A DNA stretch of 64,000 nucleotides from Sessilibacter corallicola (GTDB lineage Bacteria; Pseudomonadota; Gammaproteobacteria; Pseudomonadales; Cellvibrionaceae). Every line of letters starts with the position of its first letter. Positions within the stretch are counted from its first letter, which is position 1. Below the pieces are notes generated by a model, which was not told where the DNA came from, ran no database searches, and saw nothing but the letters and a program-made list of their open reading frames with translations. The DNA lies in contig NZ_JAJSLX010000002.1 of assembly GCF_021290925.1 (NCBI RefSeq), positions 957,001 to 1,021,000 of the forward strand. Reading direction: 5' to 3'. Of the stretch, positions 10,043-18,032 are shown piece by piece. The position numbers and the translations under genes are program-made.

Positions 10043-10375
10043 TTTTATTTAAATTACAACGGTTTACTGCCATTTCTCAGTTATCGCCAAAGAGTGACAA
10101 ATTTACGGTTTATTTTTAAAAATTTGATGAATCGTATTTTTGTTGCTCTTTTGGTTATCAGCTTTCCTACTTTTAATTATAATTATTACTAATCGATTGC
10201 TTTTTTTAATTTTTAAAAAAAGTATATTATTTTGAAATGCTGAGTTTTGCGCTAAAGTTGTGTGATGCTCTGGTCGCTCTGTGCTGATTTCGAATTACTC
10301 ATTAGCCGTTTATCAGTGTGGTAAGAGCTAAATTAGAAAAAAATAATTAGAAAATTAAATTAGCAAGCGCCTTCG
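10043..10375. other. AT-rich intergenic stretch
   Basis: 333 bp between the phosphorylase and the NIT-like gene. It is rich in A and T runs. I see no convincing terminator, promoter or RNA in it. Confidence 0.5.
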
Positions 10376-11236
10376 ATGGATAATTTAATGCCTGTTCTTT
10401 TGCTGGTTTTGGCGGCAGTAGGGCTGATTTCGTTATTGTCGTTCCGATACGTTAATCAGCGCCGTCTGCGCAGTCGACAGCGTGAAGGACTCAATCTTAT
10501 TCAAGCTCTACAGCGAATGCTGTCGCACGTTCAGCGCCATCGTGGTCTGAATTACGGCGTTATGAAAGGCGCTAATGAGCTTGATTGCCAAATTTTGGAT
10601 TTAAAACATTTCATCAGTGAAGATATTCATAGAATCGAACATTCTAATCAATGGTTATCGACCACCGACTCTTGGGGGACGATAACAAAAACCTGGGCAA
10701 AATTGACGAATCCTCACGGAACCTGGATTTGCGAGGCCAATTTTTCAAAGCATAATGAATTAGTAGAGCTAATACTTGATTGTATTGATCTCAGTGTTAC
10801 TGAATATCAGTTAATCCAGTTACAAACATTCGATACAGACCGCAGCTACGGGTATTTATGGCAAGAATTACTACCCACAGCGGAATTACTCGGGCAAGTC
10901 AGGGCGTTGGGTACCGGTATTGCTGCTGCGGGTTATCATAGTGACGAAGATAGAGTTCGCCTGCATGAATTGGTGCGTGCTATTGAGGTGAACATGGATT
11001 GTTTGTGGATGAATATTCTAAACAATCAGCAGTTGGAGCGTGATATTGATCTTTTTTTATCGAGTGTTGACGACAGTATTATTGTTAGAAAACCGTCAAT
11101 AATGCCGCACGAATATTTTAATTTGGGCACAGCAGCCATTGACGGTTTGTACAACCATTACCAATTAGAAATTAATCATTTAACCGATCATATTTTTCGA
11201 GAATCACCCATTCACCCAATCTTTAATTCACCTTAA
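10376..11236 (+). CDS. Membrane-anchored NIT-like (nitrate/nitrite sensing) domain protein
   Basis: 286 residues with one N-terminal transmembrane helix (about residues 5-24) followed by basic residues and an all-helical domain. The segments LSHVQRHRGLNYGVMKG near 45-61 and LLGQVRALGTGIAAAG near 170-186 resemble the two hallmark stretches of the NIT nitrate/nitrite sensing domain. No kinase, GGDEF or methyl-accepting output domain is attached, so it would be a stand-alone sensor or scaffold. Basic residues after the helix suggest that the domain is cytosolic. It ends 6 bp from the convergent flavin reductase gene. The assignment rests on motif resemblance and is tentative. Confidence 0.5.
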   Translation: MDNLMPVLLLVLAAVGLISLLSFRYVNQRRLRSRQREGLNLIQALQRMLSHVQRHRGLNYGVMKGANELDCQILDLKHFISEDIHRIEHSNQWLSTTDSWGTITKTWAKLTNPHGTWICEANFSKHNELVELILDCIDLSVTEYQLIQLQTFDTDRSYGYLWQELLPTAELLGQVRALGTGIAAAGYHSDEDRVRLHELVRAIEVNMDCLWMNILNNQQLERDIDLFLSSVDDSIIVRKPSIMPHEYFNLGTAAIDGLYNHYQLEINHLTDHIFRESPIHPIFNSP

Positions 11237-11242
11237 CAAAAC

Positions 11243-12277
11243 CTAGGGATTTTTTGCCGGTAGAAAAGGGTCGCTCATAATGCTTTTCATGGGAGTGCCA
11301 CTCAAGAATAATTGCTTTTTTAACTTGCCAACAAACGATTGTGCACCGCACAAAAATGCGTGAGTTTTCGAAAAATCAATGTCTAGATTTTTGCAAAAAT
11401 CGTAGATGTTTTCTATTTTAATTCCCTCGTATTCTTCACCCTCTAATGCCACGAGCGATACGTGAAGATTAGGAAATTGCTTTTCCAATTTATTCAGCTC
11501 TTCGATGAGATAAATATCGTTGCTATTTCGAGCTCCAGCGACCAAATGGATAGGTTTGTCAAAGCCTTGATTCAGCGCATCTCGGACAATACCGTACAGC
11601 GGTGCAAGGCCAGTACCTAAGCCCGCAAGGAGCAGCGTGTTGGTGTTGTCATGGGCGAGTGAATCAGAATAGAAGCAGTGGCCCAACGGGCCTTGGATTT
11701 CAATATTTTGATCTTGAACACTAGAACCTTTAATCCACCGGCCAAACACTCCGTTCTCGTAAGTTTTTATGTGCAGCTCAACAGTCGTCTGATCTAATTC
11801 GGGAACACTGGCTATGGAATAACTGCGTGTGTGTTGCACGCCAGCGTCGTCGGTGAACAGTAAATTCAGGTATTGTCCTGGGCGGTAATCTAACGGTGCC
11901 GAGAAACGCACTCTCAATATTGTGTTATTGAGTGGTCGTACTTCGGTAATTTGTGTGGTGATCGCAGAGTCCGAAGCTTCGCTGGGCAGCTGCACAGTGA
12001 TGGGATTGCTGGGTACGCAGCTACAAGATAAAAAATAGCCCAGTTCTTTTTCAGGCGAGGTCAAACCCTGTTGGCTCGACGCAGGCAAGTGTGCTTTGCC
12101 CTCTGGGGTTACTTGCATTAAACAACATTGACACGCGCCAGCTCTGCAACTGTTTGGAATGGCATGTCCTTCACGCAGAAGGGCTTCCAATACGCTTTCC
12201 TCGGGTTTTAAGGTAATAGAATTCTTGTTAAACGTTATTTGGGACGGTTTTATAACGTTTGAGTGGTCTATACTCAT
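11243..12277 (-). CDS. Ferredoxin-fused NAD(P)H:flavin oxidoreductase
   Basis: Cytosolic electron-transfer protein with a plant-type [2Fe-2S] domain fused to an FNR-type FAD/NAD module. Cysteines C44, C49, C52 and C85 or C87 form the CX4CX2C...C cluster motif. RSYSIAS near residue 151 is the FAD-binding motif, GLGTGLAPLYG marks the nucleotide-binding site, and FLCGAQSFV near the end is the C-terminal motif. The domain order, ferredoxin first, is that of phenol hydroxylase/AscD-type reductases. The truncated haemoglobin gene lies upstream on the same strand but with a terminator and an operator-like palindrome between, so the reductase probably has its own promoter. Its partner is unknown. Confidence 0.85.
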   Translation of the reverse strand: MSIDHSNVIKPSQITFNKNSITLKPEESVLEALLREGHAIPNSCRAGACQCCLMQVTPEGKAHLPASSQQGLTSPEKELGYFLSCSCVPSNPITVQLPSEASDSAITTQITEVRPLNNTILRVRFSAPLDYRPGQYLNLLFTDDAGVQHTRSYSIASVPELDQTTVELHIKTYENGVFGRWIKGSSVQDQNIEIQGPLGHCFYSDSLAHDNTNTLLLAGLGTGLAPLYGIVRDALNQGFDKPIHLVAGARNSNDIYLIEELNKLEKQFPNLHVSLVALEGEEYEGIKIENIYDFCKNLDIDFSKTHAFLCGAQSFVGKLKKQLFLSGTPMKSIMSDPFLPAKNP

Positions 12278-12332
12278 TAAGAGGGTCTCGCCTAATTTAT
12301 TAGAGTTTACTCAATTAAACAGTGTAATGATA

Positions 12333-12350
12333 TTTGTCATTGCTGACAAA
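12333..12350. promoter_or_regulatory. Perfect palindrome upstream of reductase gene
   Basis: TTTGTCA (12333-12339) and TGACAAA (12344-12350) are exact inverted arms around a 4-base centre, 56 bp upstream of the reductase start codon. Geometry is FNR/Dnr-like but the half-site differs from the classical TTGAT. The cognate regulator is unknown. Confidence 0.5.
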
Positions 12351-12368
12351 ATTGGGTTGTTTCGGCTT

Positions 12369-12397
12369 AAAAAGCGCAGCGGCTCGAGTAAGCTGCG
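12369..12397 (-). terminator. Terminator after truncated haemoglobin gene
   Basis: Read on the minus strand, CGCAGC pairs with GCTGCG around an 11-base loop, followed by C and five T. It lies 23 bp beyond the haemoglobin stop and separates that gene from the reductase gene. Confidence 0.65.
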
Positions 12398-12419
12398 TTT
12401 GTGTGATCTTTTTCTCTAT

Positions 12420-12782
12420 TTATACATTGAGAACATCGTCTTTTACGCTCAGCGCAATTTCTACGACGGAATCAATATCTTCTTTAGGCACGTTAAGTTC
12501 TTCTAGTGTTGAAACCAAGGCTTCTGCGACTGCGCCAAAATGTGTGTCGGTTAATTGCATGTGTTTATGAGCTTCACGCATGTCTTTGCCGTTGTAGTTA
12601 TTGGGACCGCCAAAAGCCATTGTTAAAAAAGCTTTTTGTTTGTTGTGTTGTTCTTCCATGTCGGTGGAATCGAAAAAGTGGCTGATTCGATCATCGCTTA
12701 ACACTTTGCGATAAAAAATATCGACGGCGGCATCAACGGCTGGAGCGCCACCTAATTTATTAAATACAGAAACGTCACTCAT
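12420..12782 (-). CDS. Truncated haemoglobin, group I
   Basis: 120-residue 2/2 haemoglobin. It shows the N-terminal FNKLGG turn, a B-helix FYRKVL with the Tyr that lines the distal pocket, the CD-corner HFF, the FGGP segment, and HKHMQLTDTHF with the proximal His. Group I proteins of this type bind oxygen and nitric oxide and often act in NO detoxification. I choose ATG 12782, preceded by GGAG about 8 bases upstream; the open frame continues further upstream, but that extension has no family resemblance. A terminator follows. With the adjacent flavin reductase and NIT-like protein it suggests a nitrogen-oxide theme, which is inference. Confidence 0.88.
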   Translation of the reverse strand: MSDVSVFNKLGGAPAVDAAVDIFYRKVLSDDRISHFFDSTDMEEQHNKQKAFLTMAFGGPNNYNGKDMREAHKHMQLTDTHFGAVAEALVSTLEELNVPKEDIDSVVEIALSVKDDVLNV

Positions 12783-13021
12783 TGTCTTCTCCATTGCGTT
12801 CAGTACGCTAATCAGTACGGTGTGTCTATATAATCGAACAGTGTGAAGTTGCGTTGAGTACGAGTAATGTTCACGGTTATTGACTCGGTACAACTTGTTT
12901 AACACACGGTTGTTTTTAGTATTTGGTTTTCTAATATTCCATCTGTAAGCATCATTTATGCCCAAACATAACTCAGCCTGTTAGCAGATCTGGTTGTGGA
13001 TAACTCGGTATCACACGATAA

Positions 13022-13111
13022 CTGTAGCTACTAAAACCGTATCCACTAAAACTAGAGCCATCAAAACGAGAGCTACTAAAACTATAGCCACTGAAACTGG
13101 AGCTATTGAAA
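13022..13111. repeat. Six-copy 15-bp minisatellite
   Basis: Six contiguous 15-bp units of consensus CTAGAGCYACTAAAA with exact period and point differences. On the minus strand one frame reads through as five-residue repeats of the form F-S/D/N-G/S-x-S, continuing open for about 54 codons, but a TAA lies upstream and no start codon is present. It may be a remnant of a pentapeptide-style gene or a plain minisatellite. Confidence 0.75.
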
Positions 13112-13263
13112 AAGTTTCGGGGTTTAATTATTGGTTATTCGTAAATTTTCAAGACGGGTAAAATTTTTCTGTCAGTGGTTATAAGGCTGAACTCATTCTC
13201 GATAATTACCTTGAATTAATTATTTTGTCAGACTATGCCAGGCTTGGTTATTCTGCTTAAATT

Positions 13264-13281
13264 AGTGTGAACAGGCCCTAA
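13264..13281. repeat. Arm 1 of 18-bp inverted repeat
   Basis: The 18-mer AGTGTGAACAGGCCCTAA is the exact reverse complement of the sequence at 14307-14324, 1.03 kb away. The CCC/GGG ends of both copies face inward. Confidence 0.8.
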
Positions 13282-13754
13282 AACGATTGGTATTCACGAG
13301 CTTCTCACTGGCTTCTTGCTGAAATCGTTTTTTACTTCTTTGTTCTTATTTAAAAACCAAATAGTGTGTTGTTTTTTCTGTGTTCGCGGGAGCGGTAAGC
13401 GGATGTGGTTTGAAATTTCTCTCTTTGTTTGGTTTTCGATCAGTTTTGTAACAAAAATGAATATGCTTAGGTAAATTGATGAAACCTGCTATGGCGAGTT
13501 TTGATGGTTTACTCGTTCTTATGCGTTATTGTTGATCAAGCCTCCTGATAAAAGCGACAGTATGAATAAATTCAAAAATTAATGAATTTATCGACAAAAT
13601 CCGGGAACTTATCTGTAATATCGTCTAACTGATTGAATTTTCTGGCTTAAATTGCATGTGGCGGTGCGGAAAATTAACGCAAACTGAGATTAAATAGTGA
13701 CTTACTGCACTGTTTAGGTAGTTGGCAAATAAATTCGAAAATATTTTGAACTTA

Positions 13755-13882
13755 TATAGTGCCCCTAAGTCTGAGAGATACGTTGTGAAATTAAGTGCTT
13801 TAATTTTTCAATGTTTCCTAGCGAGATTATATCTCACATTCCCTAAGGTGTTGCTTGGGCGCTTTTTAAGCGCCTATTTTTT
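13755..13882 (+). ncRNA. Candidate small RNA with terminator
   Basis: A -10-like TATAGT at 13755-13760 precedes about 115 bp of structured non-coding sequence. It includes the hairpin GAGAT-TAT-ATCTC (13823-13835) and ends in a strong intrinsic terminator, GGCGCTT (13858-13864) with AAGCGCC (13868-13874) and then TATTTTTT. No plus-strand gene precedes it. No known family recognised. Confidence 0.35.
13858..13882 (+). terminator. Rho-independent terminator
   Basis: Seven-base-pair stem GGCGCTT/AAGCGCC with a 3-base loop and a T-rich tail. No annotated gene ends here. Confidence 0.65.
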
Positions 13883-14306
13883 GTGACATATGTTCATTTA
13901 TTGAAAACCTCTCCGTTAAACAATGTATCGTTTCATGATTCTGTAATATTACTGGGAATTATAAAAATGCTTAATCATCGTTAGAATTGTAATCCTAGTG
14001 TGTCTTGTGACACTGGCGATTATAAAAATCAGCTGGAATAATTTTGTTCGCGTTTATTGCATTAATTATCAGAAAGTATGTGTTTAATGAAAACGCGAGT
14101 GCGAGACTGTATTTTAATTTCGCGTTAAATAAACTGAAATTTTCGAGTTGCAATTTATTTCTAATTTTAAAATCTTTTATATGGTGAACTAAAAATAAAT
14201 AGAAAAATCTTTTGCGATACGGTTATCAATTTTATTTTTAATCAGAGATTTTTCTAGACGGCTACTTATTGTCGCATCCCAACTGATGCATTCGATGTTT
14301 AGGATA

Positions 14307-14324
14307 TTAGGGCCTGTTCACACT
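14307..14324. repeat. Arm 2 of 18-bp inverted repeat
   Basis: TTAGGGCCTGTTCACACT, the exact reverse complement of 13264-13281. From here a structured element extends to the right. Confidence 0.8.
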
Positions 14325-14431
14325 CACTTAATCACACCTGCTGGAGTGTATTTTTTTCGTATTTTAGGCGCAGTGAGTGTGATTTGGTTGTTCCAAATGA
14401 ACGAGCTGCAACACGAAATACGGGAAAAATA
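14310..14431. mobile_element. Fold-back element, possible MITE or insertion-sequence end
   Basis: Starts with GGGCCTGTTCACAC and contains nested inverted repeats. TCACACTCACT (14318-14328) pairs exactly with AGTGAGTGTGA (14372-14382). ATTTGG (14382-14387) pairs with CCAAAT (14393-14398). The segment at 14347-14367 is roughly complementary to 14411-14431. A 68-codon frame runs through it but follows the palindromes and has no gene-like features. No transposase is visible, so the mobile label is tentative. Confidence 0.35.
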
Positions 14432-14533
14432 CGCCGAGCCCCTAGATCAAAGAAAAAATTCACAAGAAGATTTATGGAGGAGGGTACGTTGACGGTTTTG
14501 GAGAAAATACGTGTTGAGGAATTGTGACGAAAT

Positions 14534-14569
14534 GGGAAAAAGCTAGAACCATCCAAAGATGGCTCTAGC
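14534..14569 (-). terminator. Terminator of the CoA-transferase operon
   Basis: On the minus strand GCTAGAGCCATC pairs with GATGGTTCTAGC, a 12-bp stem with one G-T wobble and a 4-base loop, followed by five T. It begins 17 bp after the subunit B stop codon. Confidence 0.8.
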
Positions 14570-14585
14570 AAAGCTGAAATGGCAA

Positions 14586-15248
14586 TTAAACGGAAAATTT
14601 CATTTCAGGAACGTGGTCCGGTATAACCAAAGCACCTGCGGTTTTTTCAGCAATTTCTTCCACTGAAACGCCGGGCGCTCGTTCTTTTAGCCAGAACTTT
14701 TGGTCTTTAATTTCTAGATACGCAAGGTCAGTAAGAACTTTCTTAATGCAGCCTGCTCCGGTTAATGGCAGAGTACATTCAGTGAGCAATTTTGATTCAC
14801 CGTGCTTGCTGGCGTGTGTCATAACAACAATGATGTTATCCGCACCCGCCACTAAATCCATGGCGCCGCCCATACCTTTAATGAGCTTGCCGGGAATCAT
14901 CCAAGAAGCGATATTACCGCTGACATCAATTTCAAATGCACCCAATACCGTCAAATCTACGTGGCCGCCTCGGATCATGCCGAAAGATTCTGCTGAAGAA
15001 AAAATCGACGCCCCTGGAATTGCAGTCACGGTTTGTTTACCGGCGTTGATCATATCCGCGTCGACTTCGTCTTCGGTTGGGAATTGTCCCATGCCGAGTA
15101 GACCGTTTTCGGATTGGAACATGATCGACATGCCGTCGGGAATGTAGTTCGCAACTAACGTGGGAATCCCAATGCCAAGGTTTACGTAATAGCCGTCTTT
15201 AAGTTCACAGGCAACACGTTGTGCCATTTGTTCTCTAGTTAAAGCCAT
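14586..15248 (-). CDS. scoB: 3-oxoacid CoA-transferase, subunit B
   Basis: Beta subunit of a succinyl-CoA:3-ketoacid (or acetate:acetoacetate) CoA-transferase, 220 residues. The catalytic glutamate lies in the SENGLLGMG motif near residues 46-54, preceded by the NLGIGIPTLV segment. The enzyme moves CoA between acids and acetoacetate, allowing use or formation of ketone bodies and related acids. It follows subunit A after 13 bp and is followed by a strong terminator, so the pair is a complete two-gene operon. The divergent LysR gene is the likely regulator. Confidence 0.92.
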   Translation of the reverse strand: MALTREQMAQRVACELKDGYYVNLGIGIPTLVANYIPDGMSIMFQSENGLLGMGQFPTEDEVDADMINAGKQTVTAIPGASIFSSAESFGMIRGGHVDLTVLGAFEIDVSGNIASWMIPGKLIKGMGGAMDLVAGADNIIVVMTHASKHGESKLLTECTLPLTGAGCIKKVLTDLAYLEIKDQKFWLKERAPGVSVEEIAEKTAGALVIPDHVPEMKFSV

Positions 15249-15261
15249 TGTTCATCTCCCC

Positions 15262-15963
15262 TTAGCTTGCACGCACAGTTCGTTGTTCGATTCGTTTTTC
15301 AAAGGTGCCTTTGATTAAACGGTCGACATAGATACCTGGCGTTTGAATATGCGCAGGCTCGATTTCTCCTGGCTCGACGATTTCTTCAACTTCAACCACG
15401 GTGATTTTTCCGGCAGTTGCCGCAATTGGGTTAAAGTTTTGTGCGGTGTTGCGGTAAACAACGTTGCCGAAGCGATCCGCTTTCCAACCTTTAACAATGG
15501 CGAAATCACCGACAATGGATTCTTCTAATATGTAGTCGCGACCGTTAAAGCTTCTCGACTCTTTACCTTCGCCAACTGGGGTTCCGTAACCTGTGGCGGT
15601 ATAGAATGCTGGAATGCCAGCGCCACCGGCGCGCATTTTTTCAGCCAGTGTGCCTTGTGGTGTGAGTTCGACTTCCAGTTCTCCAGAGAGCAATTGTTGT
15701 TCGAACAGCGCGTTTTCACCAACGTAGGAGGCCACCATTTTTTTAATTTGGCGATCTTCAAGCAGGATGCCCAAACCAAACCCATCGATTCCGCAGTTGT
15801 TGGAAACGATTGTTAATCCTTTTGCACCCATTGCTTTAATTTGGCTGATACAGCCTTCGGGAATGCCGCAGAGACCGAATCCGCCTGCAACTATGGTCAT
15901 GTTATCGGTCAGTCCCGCCATGGCTTCTTCGTAGCTGGACACAACTTTATCAAAACCGGACAT
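15262..15963 (-). CDS. scoA: 3-oxoacid CoA-transferase, subunit A
   Basis: Alpha subunit of the heterodimeric CoA-transferase, 233 residues, the normal length. The glycine-rich CoA-binding stretch [11 protein letters not shown] lies near residues 27-37, with GAGIPAFYT near 114-122 and [16 protein letters not shown] in the second half, all typical of SCOT-type proteins. The ATG at 15963 follows an AGGAGACG-type site. The 300 bp to the divergent LysR gene contain a perfect inverted repeat that may control both genes. Confidence 0.92.
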   Translation of the reverse strand: MSGFDKVVSSYEEAMAGLTDNMTIVAGGFGLCGIPEGCISQIKAMGAKGLTIVSNNCGIDGFGLGILLEDRQIKKMVASYVGENALFEQQLLSGELEVELTPQGTLAEKMRAGGAGIPAFYTATGYGTPVGEGKESRSFNGRDYILEESIVGDFAIVKGWKADRFGNVVYRNTAQNFNPIAATAGKITVVEVEEIVEPGEIEPAHIQTPGIYVDRLIKGTFEKRIEQRTVRAS

Positions 15964-16162
15964 AACGTCTCCTTTGATGTATTTGTGATGACAGTGATTG
16001 TTGTTGTAACTAACTTTTGACCTGGCTGTTTAAGCCTGGGTGGTAAAGCCGTTGTTTGCAAATTTTAGTGAGTGGTTATGTTTATATGTTCTCAGAAAAA
16101 CGCTGCAAACGCCCTTTTTACCGGTGAGTGGCTTTATCATTGCGAATGTTGATTTATTTATC

Positions 16163-16195
16163 AAATATAAATAAATTATAGTTTCATTTATATTT
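16163..16195. promoter_or_regulatory. Inverted repeat between scoA and LysR gene
   Basis: AAATATAAAT (16163-16172) and ATTTATATTT (16186-16195) are exact inverted arms around 13 bp, in the shared divergent promoter region. Size and position suit a LysR binding site, although the sequence is AT-rich and could partly be chance. Confidence 0.45.
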
Positions 16196-16260
16196 TAAAT
16201 TTATTGGTTGTGGGTTATTCGGCTAACAATACCTTCTGAGATACCAAAGAGGCCGTGATA

Positions 16261-17133
16261 ATGAATGTAACCGTAAAGCAGATTAACGCGTTTGTAGCGC
16301 TGGCCCAATGTCGAAGTTTTGCGGAAGCGTGTGAGCGATTGCATCTGTCGCAGCCAGCGCTGAGTATCACGATCAAGAACTTGGAAGACTCCCTCGGTGG
16401 TGGCTTGTTCAGCCGATCAACACGTTCGCTTCATCTGACACCCGAAGGTGAGGCTTTTTACCCAGTGGCTCTGCGTTTGCTCAATGATTGGGATCAAGCG
16501 CTCGGTGATGTCGTCAATTCCTTCAATTTAAAGCAGGGTCGTTTAATTATTGCCGCCATGCCGTCGTTTGCGGTGGCGAGGTTGCCCAGCATTCTTGCGA
16601 CGTTTAAAAACCAATTTCCCAATATTAATATTCTCTTGCACGATGTGTTGAACGAATCGGTGATCGATTTGGTGCGTCAGGGGCGAGCTGAATTGGGCAT
16701 CTGTTTTAATCCCGGTGAATCCGATGATTTAATTTTTAAAGAATTGTTTAACGACGAATTAATTGCCGTTGTGCCGCAGAAACATCCGTTAACCAAAAAG
16801 GCGTCGGTTACCTGGGCCGAATTGGTCGACGATACCTTAATTATGTTGCAAAAACCGTCGAGCATGCGTTTGTACATTGAGGAAGTTTTGGCCGATCACG
16901 ATTTACAAATTACTCCCGCAATTGAAGTGAATCAGCTGGCAACGGTGGGCAAATTGGTTTCTCTAGGATTGGGCGTCAGTACGGTGCCGAAAATGTGTGA
17001 ACAGCAAATGGAAGAGTCTGGGGCGGTGTGTTTGCCGTTGTTAACGCCAAAAATAGAGCGAAGTGTGGGTGTTATTTGGCGGACTCGATTTGCGTTATCA
17101 GCGGCGGCTAAAGCGCTTCACAGTCAGCTTTAG
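16261..17133 (+). CDS. LysR family transcriptional regulator
   Basis: 290-residue regulator with an N-terminal winged helix-turn-helix (about residues 1-60, including SFAEACERLHLSQPALSITIKNLE) and a C-terminal LysR effector-binding domain starting near residue 90. ATG 16261 is chosen because AGAGG lies 8 bases upstream; the in-frame GTG at 16255 overlaps that spacing. It is divergent from scoAB, the classical arrangement for a LysR regulator and its target. The effector is not known; a keto acid or its CoA ester is an inference. Confidence 0.88.
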   Translation: MNVTVKQINAFVALAQCRSFAEACERLHLSQPALSITIKNLEDSLGGGLFSRSTRSLHLTPEGEAFYPVALRLLNDWDQALGDVVNSFNLKQGRLIIAAMPSFAVARLPSILATFKNQFPNINILLHDVLNESVIDLVRQGRAELGICFNPGESDDLIFKELFNDELIAVVPQKHPLTKKASVTWAELVDDTLIMLQKPSSMRLYIEEVLADHDLQITPAIEVNQLATVGKLVSLGLGVSTVPKMCEQQMEESGAVCLPLLTPKIERSVGVIWRTRFALSAAAKALHSQL

Positions 17134-17332
17134 TTATTTGTGTTCTCGCAGCAGCGTATTTTTAAATCCGTTTTATTCATTTTATTTTATAAATTGTTTG
17201 GCAACACTCAAAGCCATTCGTCATTTATTCGAAAATAATAACTATTGCTTGTTTACGCGTGTTTAAATTCATAAAAAAGCACCCTAATAAAACGCGTGTA
17301 AATAACGAAATTTCTGAGCCTCATAAACGGGT

Positions 17333-17803
17333 TTAAATCGGCAATTGGGTTGTGTACTTCACCTGTTTTAGTGCGAAATCCGAGCTGATGGAAGCAACAC
17401 CCGGTAAATTCAATAAGGTGTTTTTCAAAAGCTGTTCGTATTGGGAAACACTTTTAACGGTAATTTTTAGAACGTAATCGTTATCGCCGCTGATTGAATA
17501 ACACTCAATAATTTCTCGAATTTCGAGCACCGCCTGCTCAAACGCTTGGCGGGTTGCTTCGTCGTGTCTGGACATATTCACCTGAGCGAGCAAGCTAACG
17601 CTTAAATCGAGCTTGTTCGGGTCGAGAAGTGTGACGCGGCTGCGAATAATACCGTCAGCTTCTAAACGCTTGATTCTTCTCCAGCACGGAGTGTGAGATA
17701 GCCCCACTTTTTCACCCAATTCTGCCATAGAGTAATCAGCATTCTCTTGGAGTGCCCGTAGGATTTTGCGATCATAATCATCGATATCTGTGGTTGAAGA
17801 CAT
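17333..17803 (-). CDS. Lrp/AsnC family transcriptional regulator
   Basis: 156-residue regulator with an N-terminal helix-turn-helix (IDDYDRKILRAL start; SMAELGEKVGLSHTPCWRRIKRLE recognition region split across residues 25-48) and a C-terminal RAM ligand-binding domain ending in the KQVKYTTQLPI tail common to this family. It is divergent from an aromatic aminotransferase gene 230 bp away, which is its likely target. Amino acids such as tyrosine or leucine would be the expected effectors by family precedent. Confidence 0.9.
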   Translation of the reverse strand: MSSTTDIDDYDRKILRALQENADYSMAELGEKVGLSHTPCWRRIKRLEADGIIRSRVTLLDPNKLDLSVSLLAQVNMSRHDEATRQAFEQAVLEIREIIECYSISGDNDYVLKITVKSVSQYEQLLKNTLLNLPGVASISSDFALKQVKYTTQLPI

Positions 17804-18032
17804 ACGCCTCGATCCAACTATTGATAGGTTCTTACTAATGATAGAACTAGATTTAAAAAATGCTTAACATTGGCTATTTTTTTACTTTAAGAATTTCTTA
17901 ACAGCTGTTAGCTTAGAGAATTCGCCAAAAATTCAGTTCCCTTCATTCCCGAATTTAAGGGAGCTGGCGGAGCTGACAACTATTTGACACATCCCAGTAA
18001 AAAAATTGGGAGTGCCGTGATTGGAGTGCAGA

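Larger units (their letters stand above)
12783..14585. other. Gene-free 1.8-kb region with repeats
   Basis: No credible protein gene. Contents: a 15-bp minisatellite (13022-13111), one arm of an 18-bp inverted repeat (13264-13281), a possible small RNA ending in a terminator (13755-13882), the second arm (14307-14324) leading into a fold-back element (14310-14431), and the terminator of the CoA-transferase operon (14534-14569). Confidence 0.6.

Noticed and set aside
11243-12782. Haemoglobin and reductase as one operon
   Set aside because: A terminator-like hairpin with T-run and a palindrome lie between them, so separate transcripts are more likely.
12783-12965. N-terminal extension of the truncated haemoglobin
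   Set aside because: The 61 extra codons have no globin resemblance, and a clear GGAG precedes the ATG at 12782.
14286-14492. 68-codon plus-strand open frame
   Set aside because: It runs through the palindromes of the fold-back element, has no ribosome site and no family resemblance; the open frame is better explained by the repeat.
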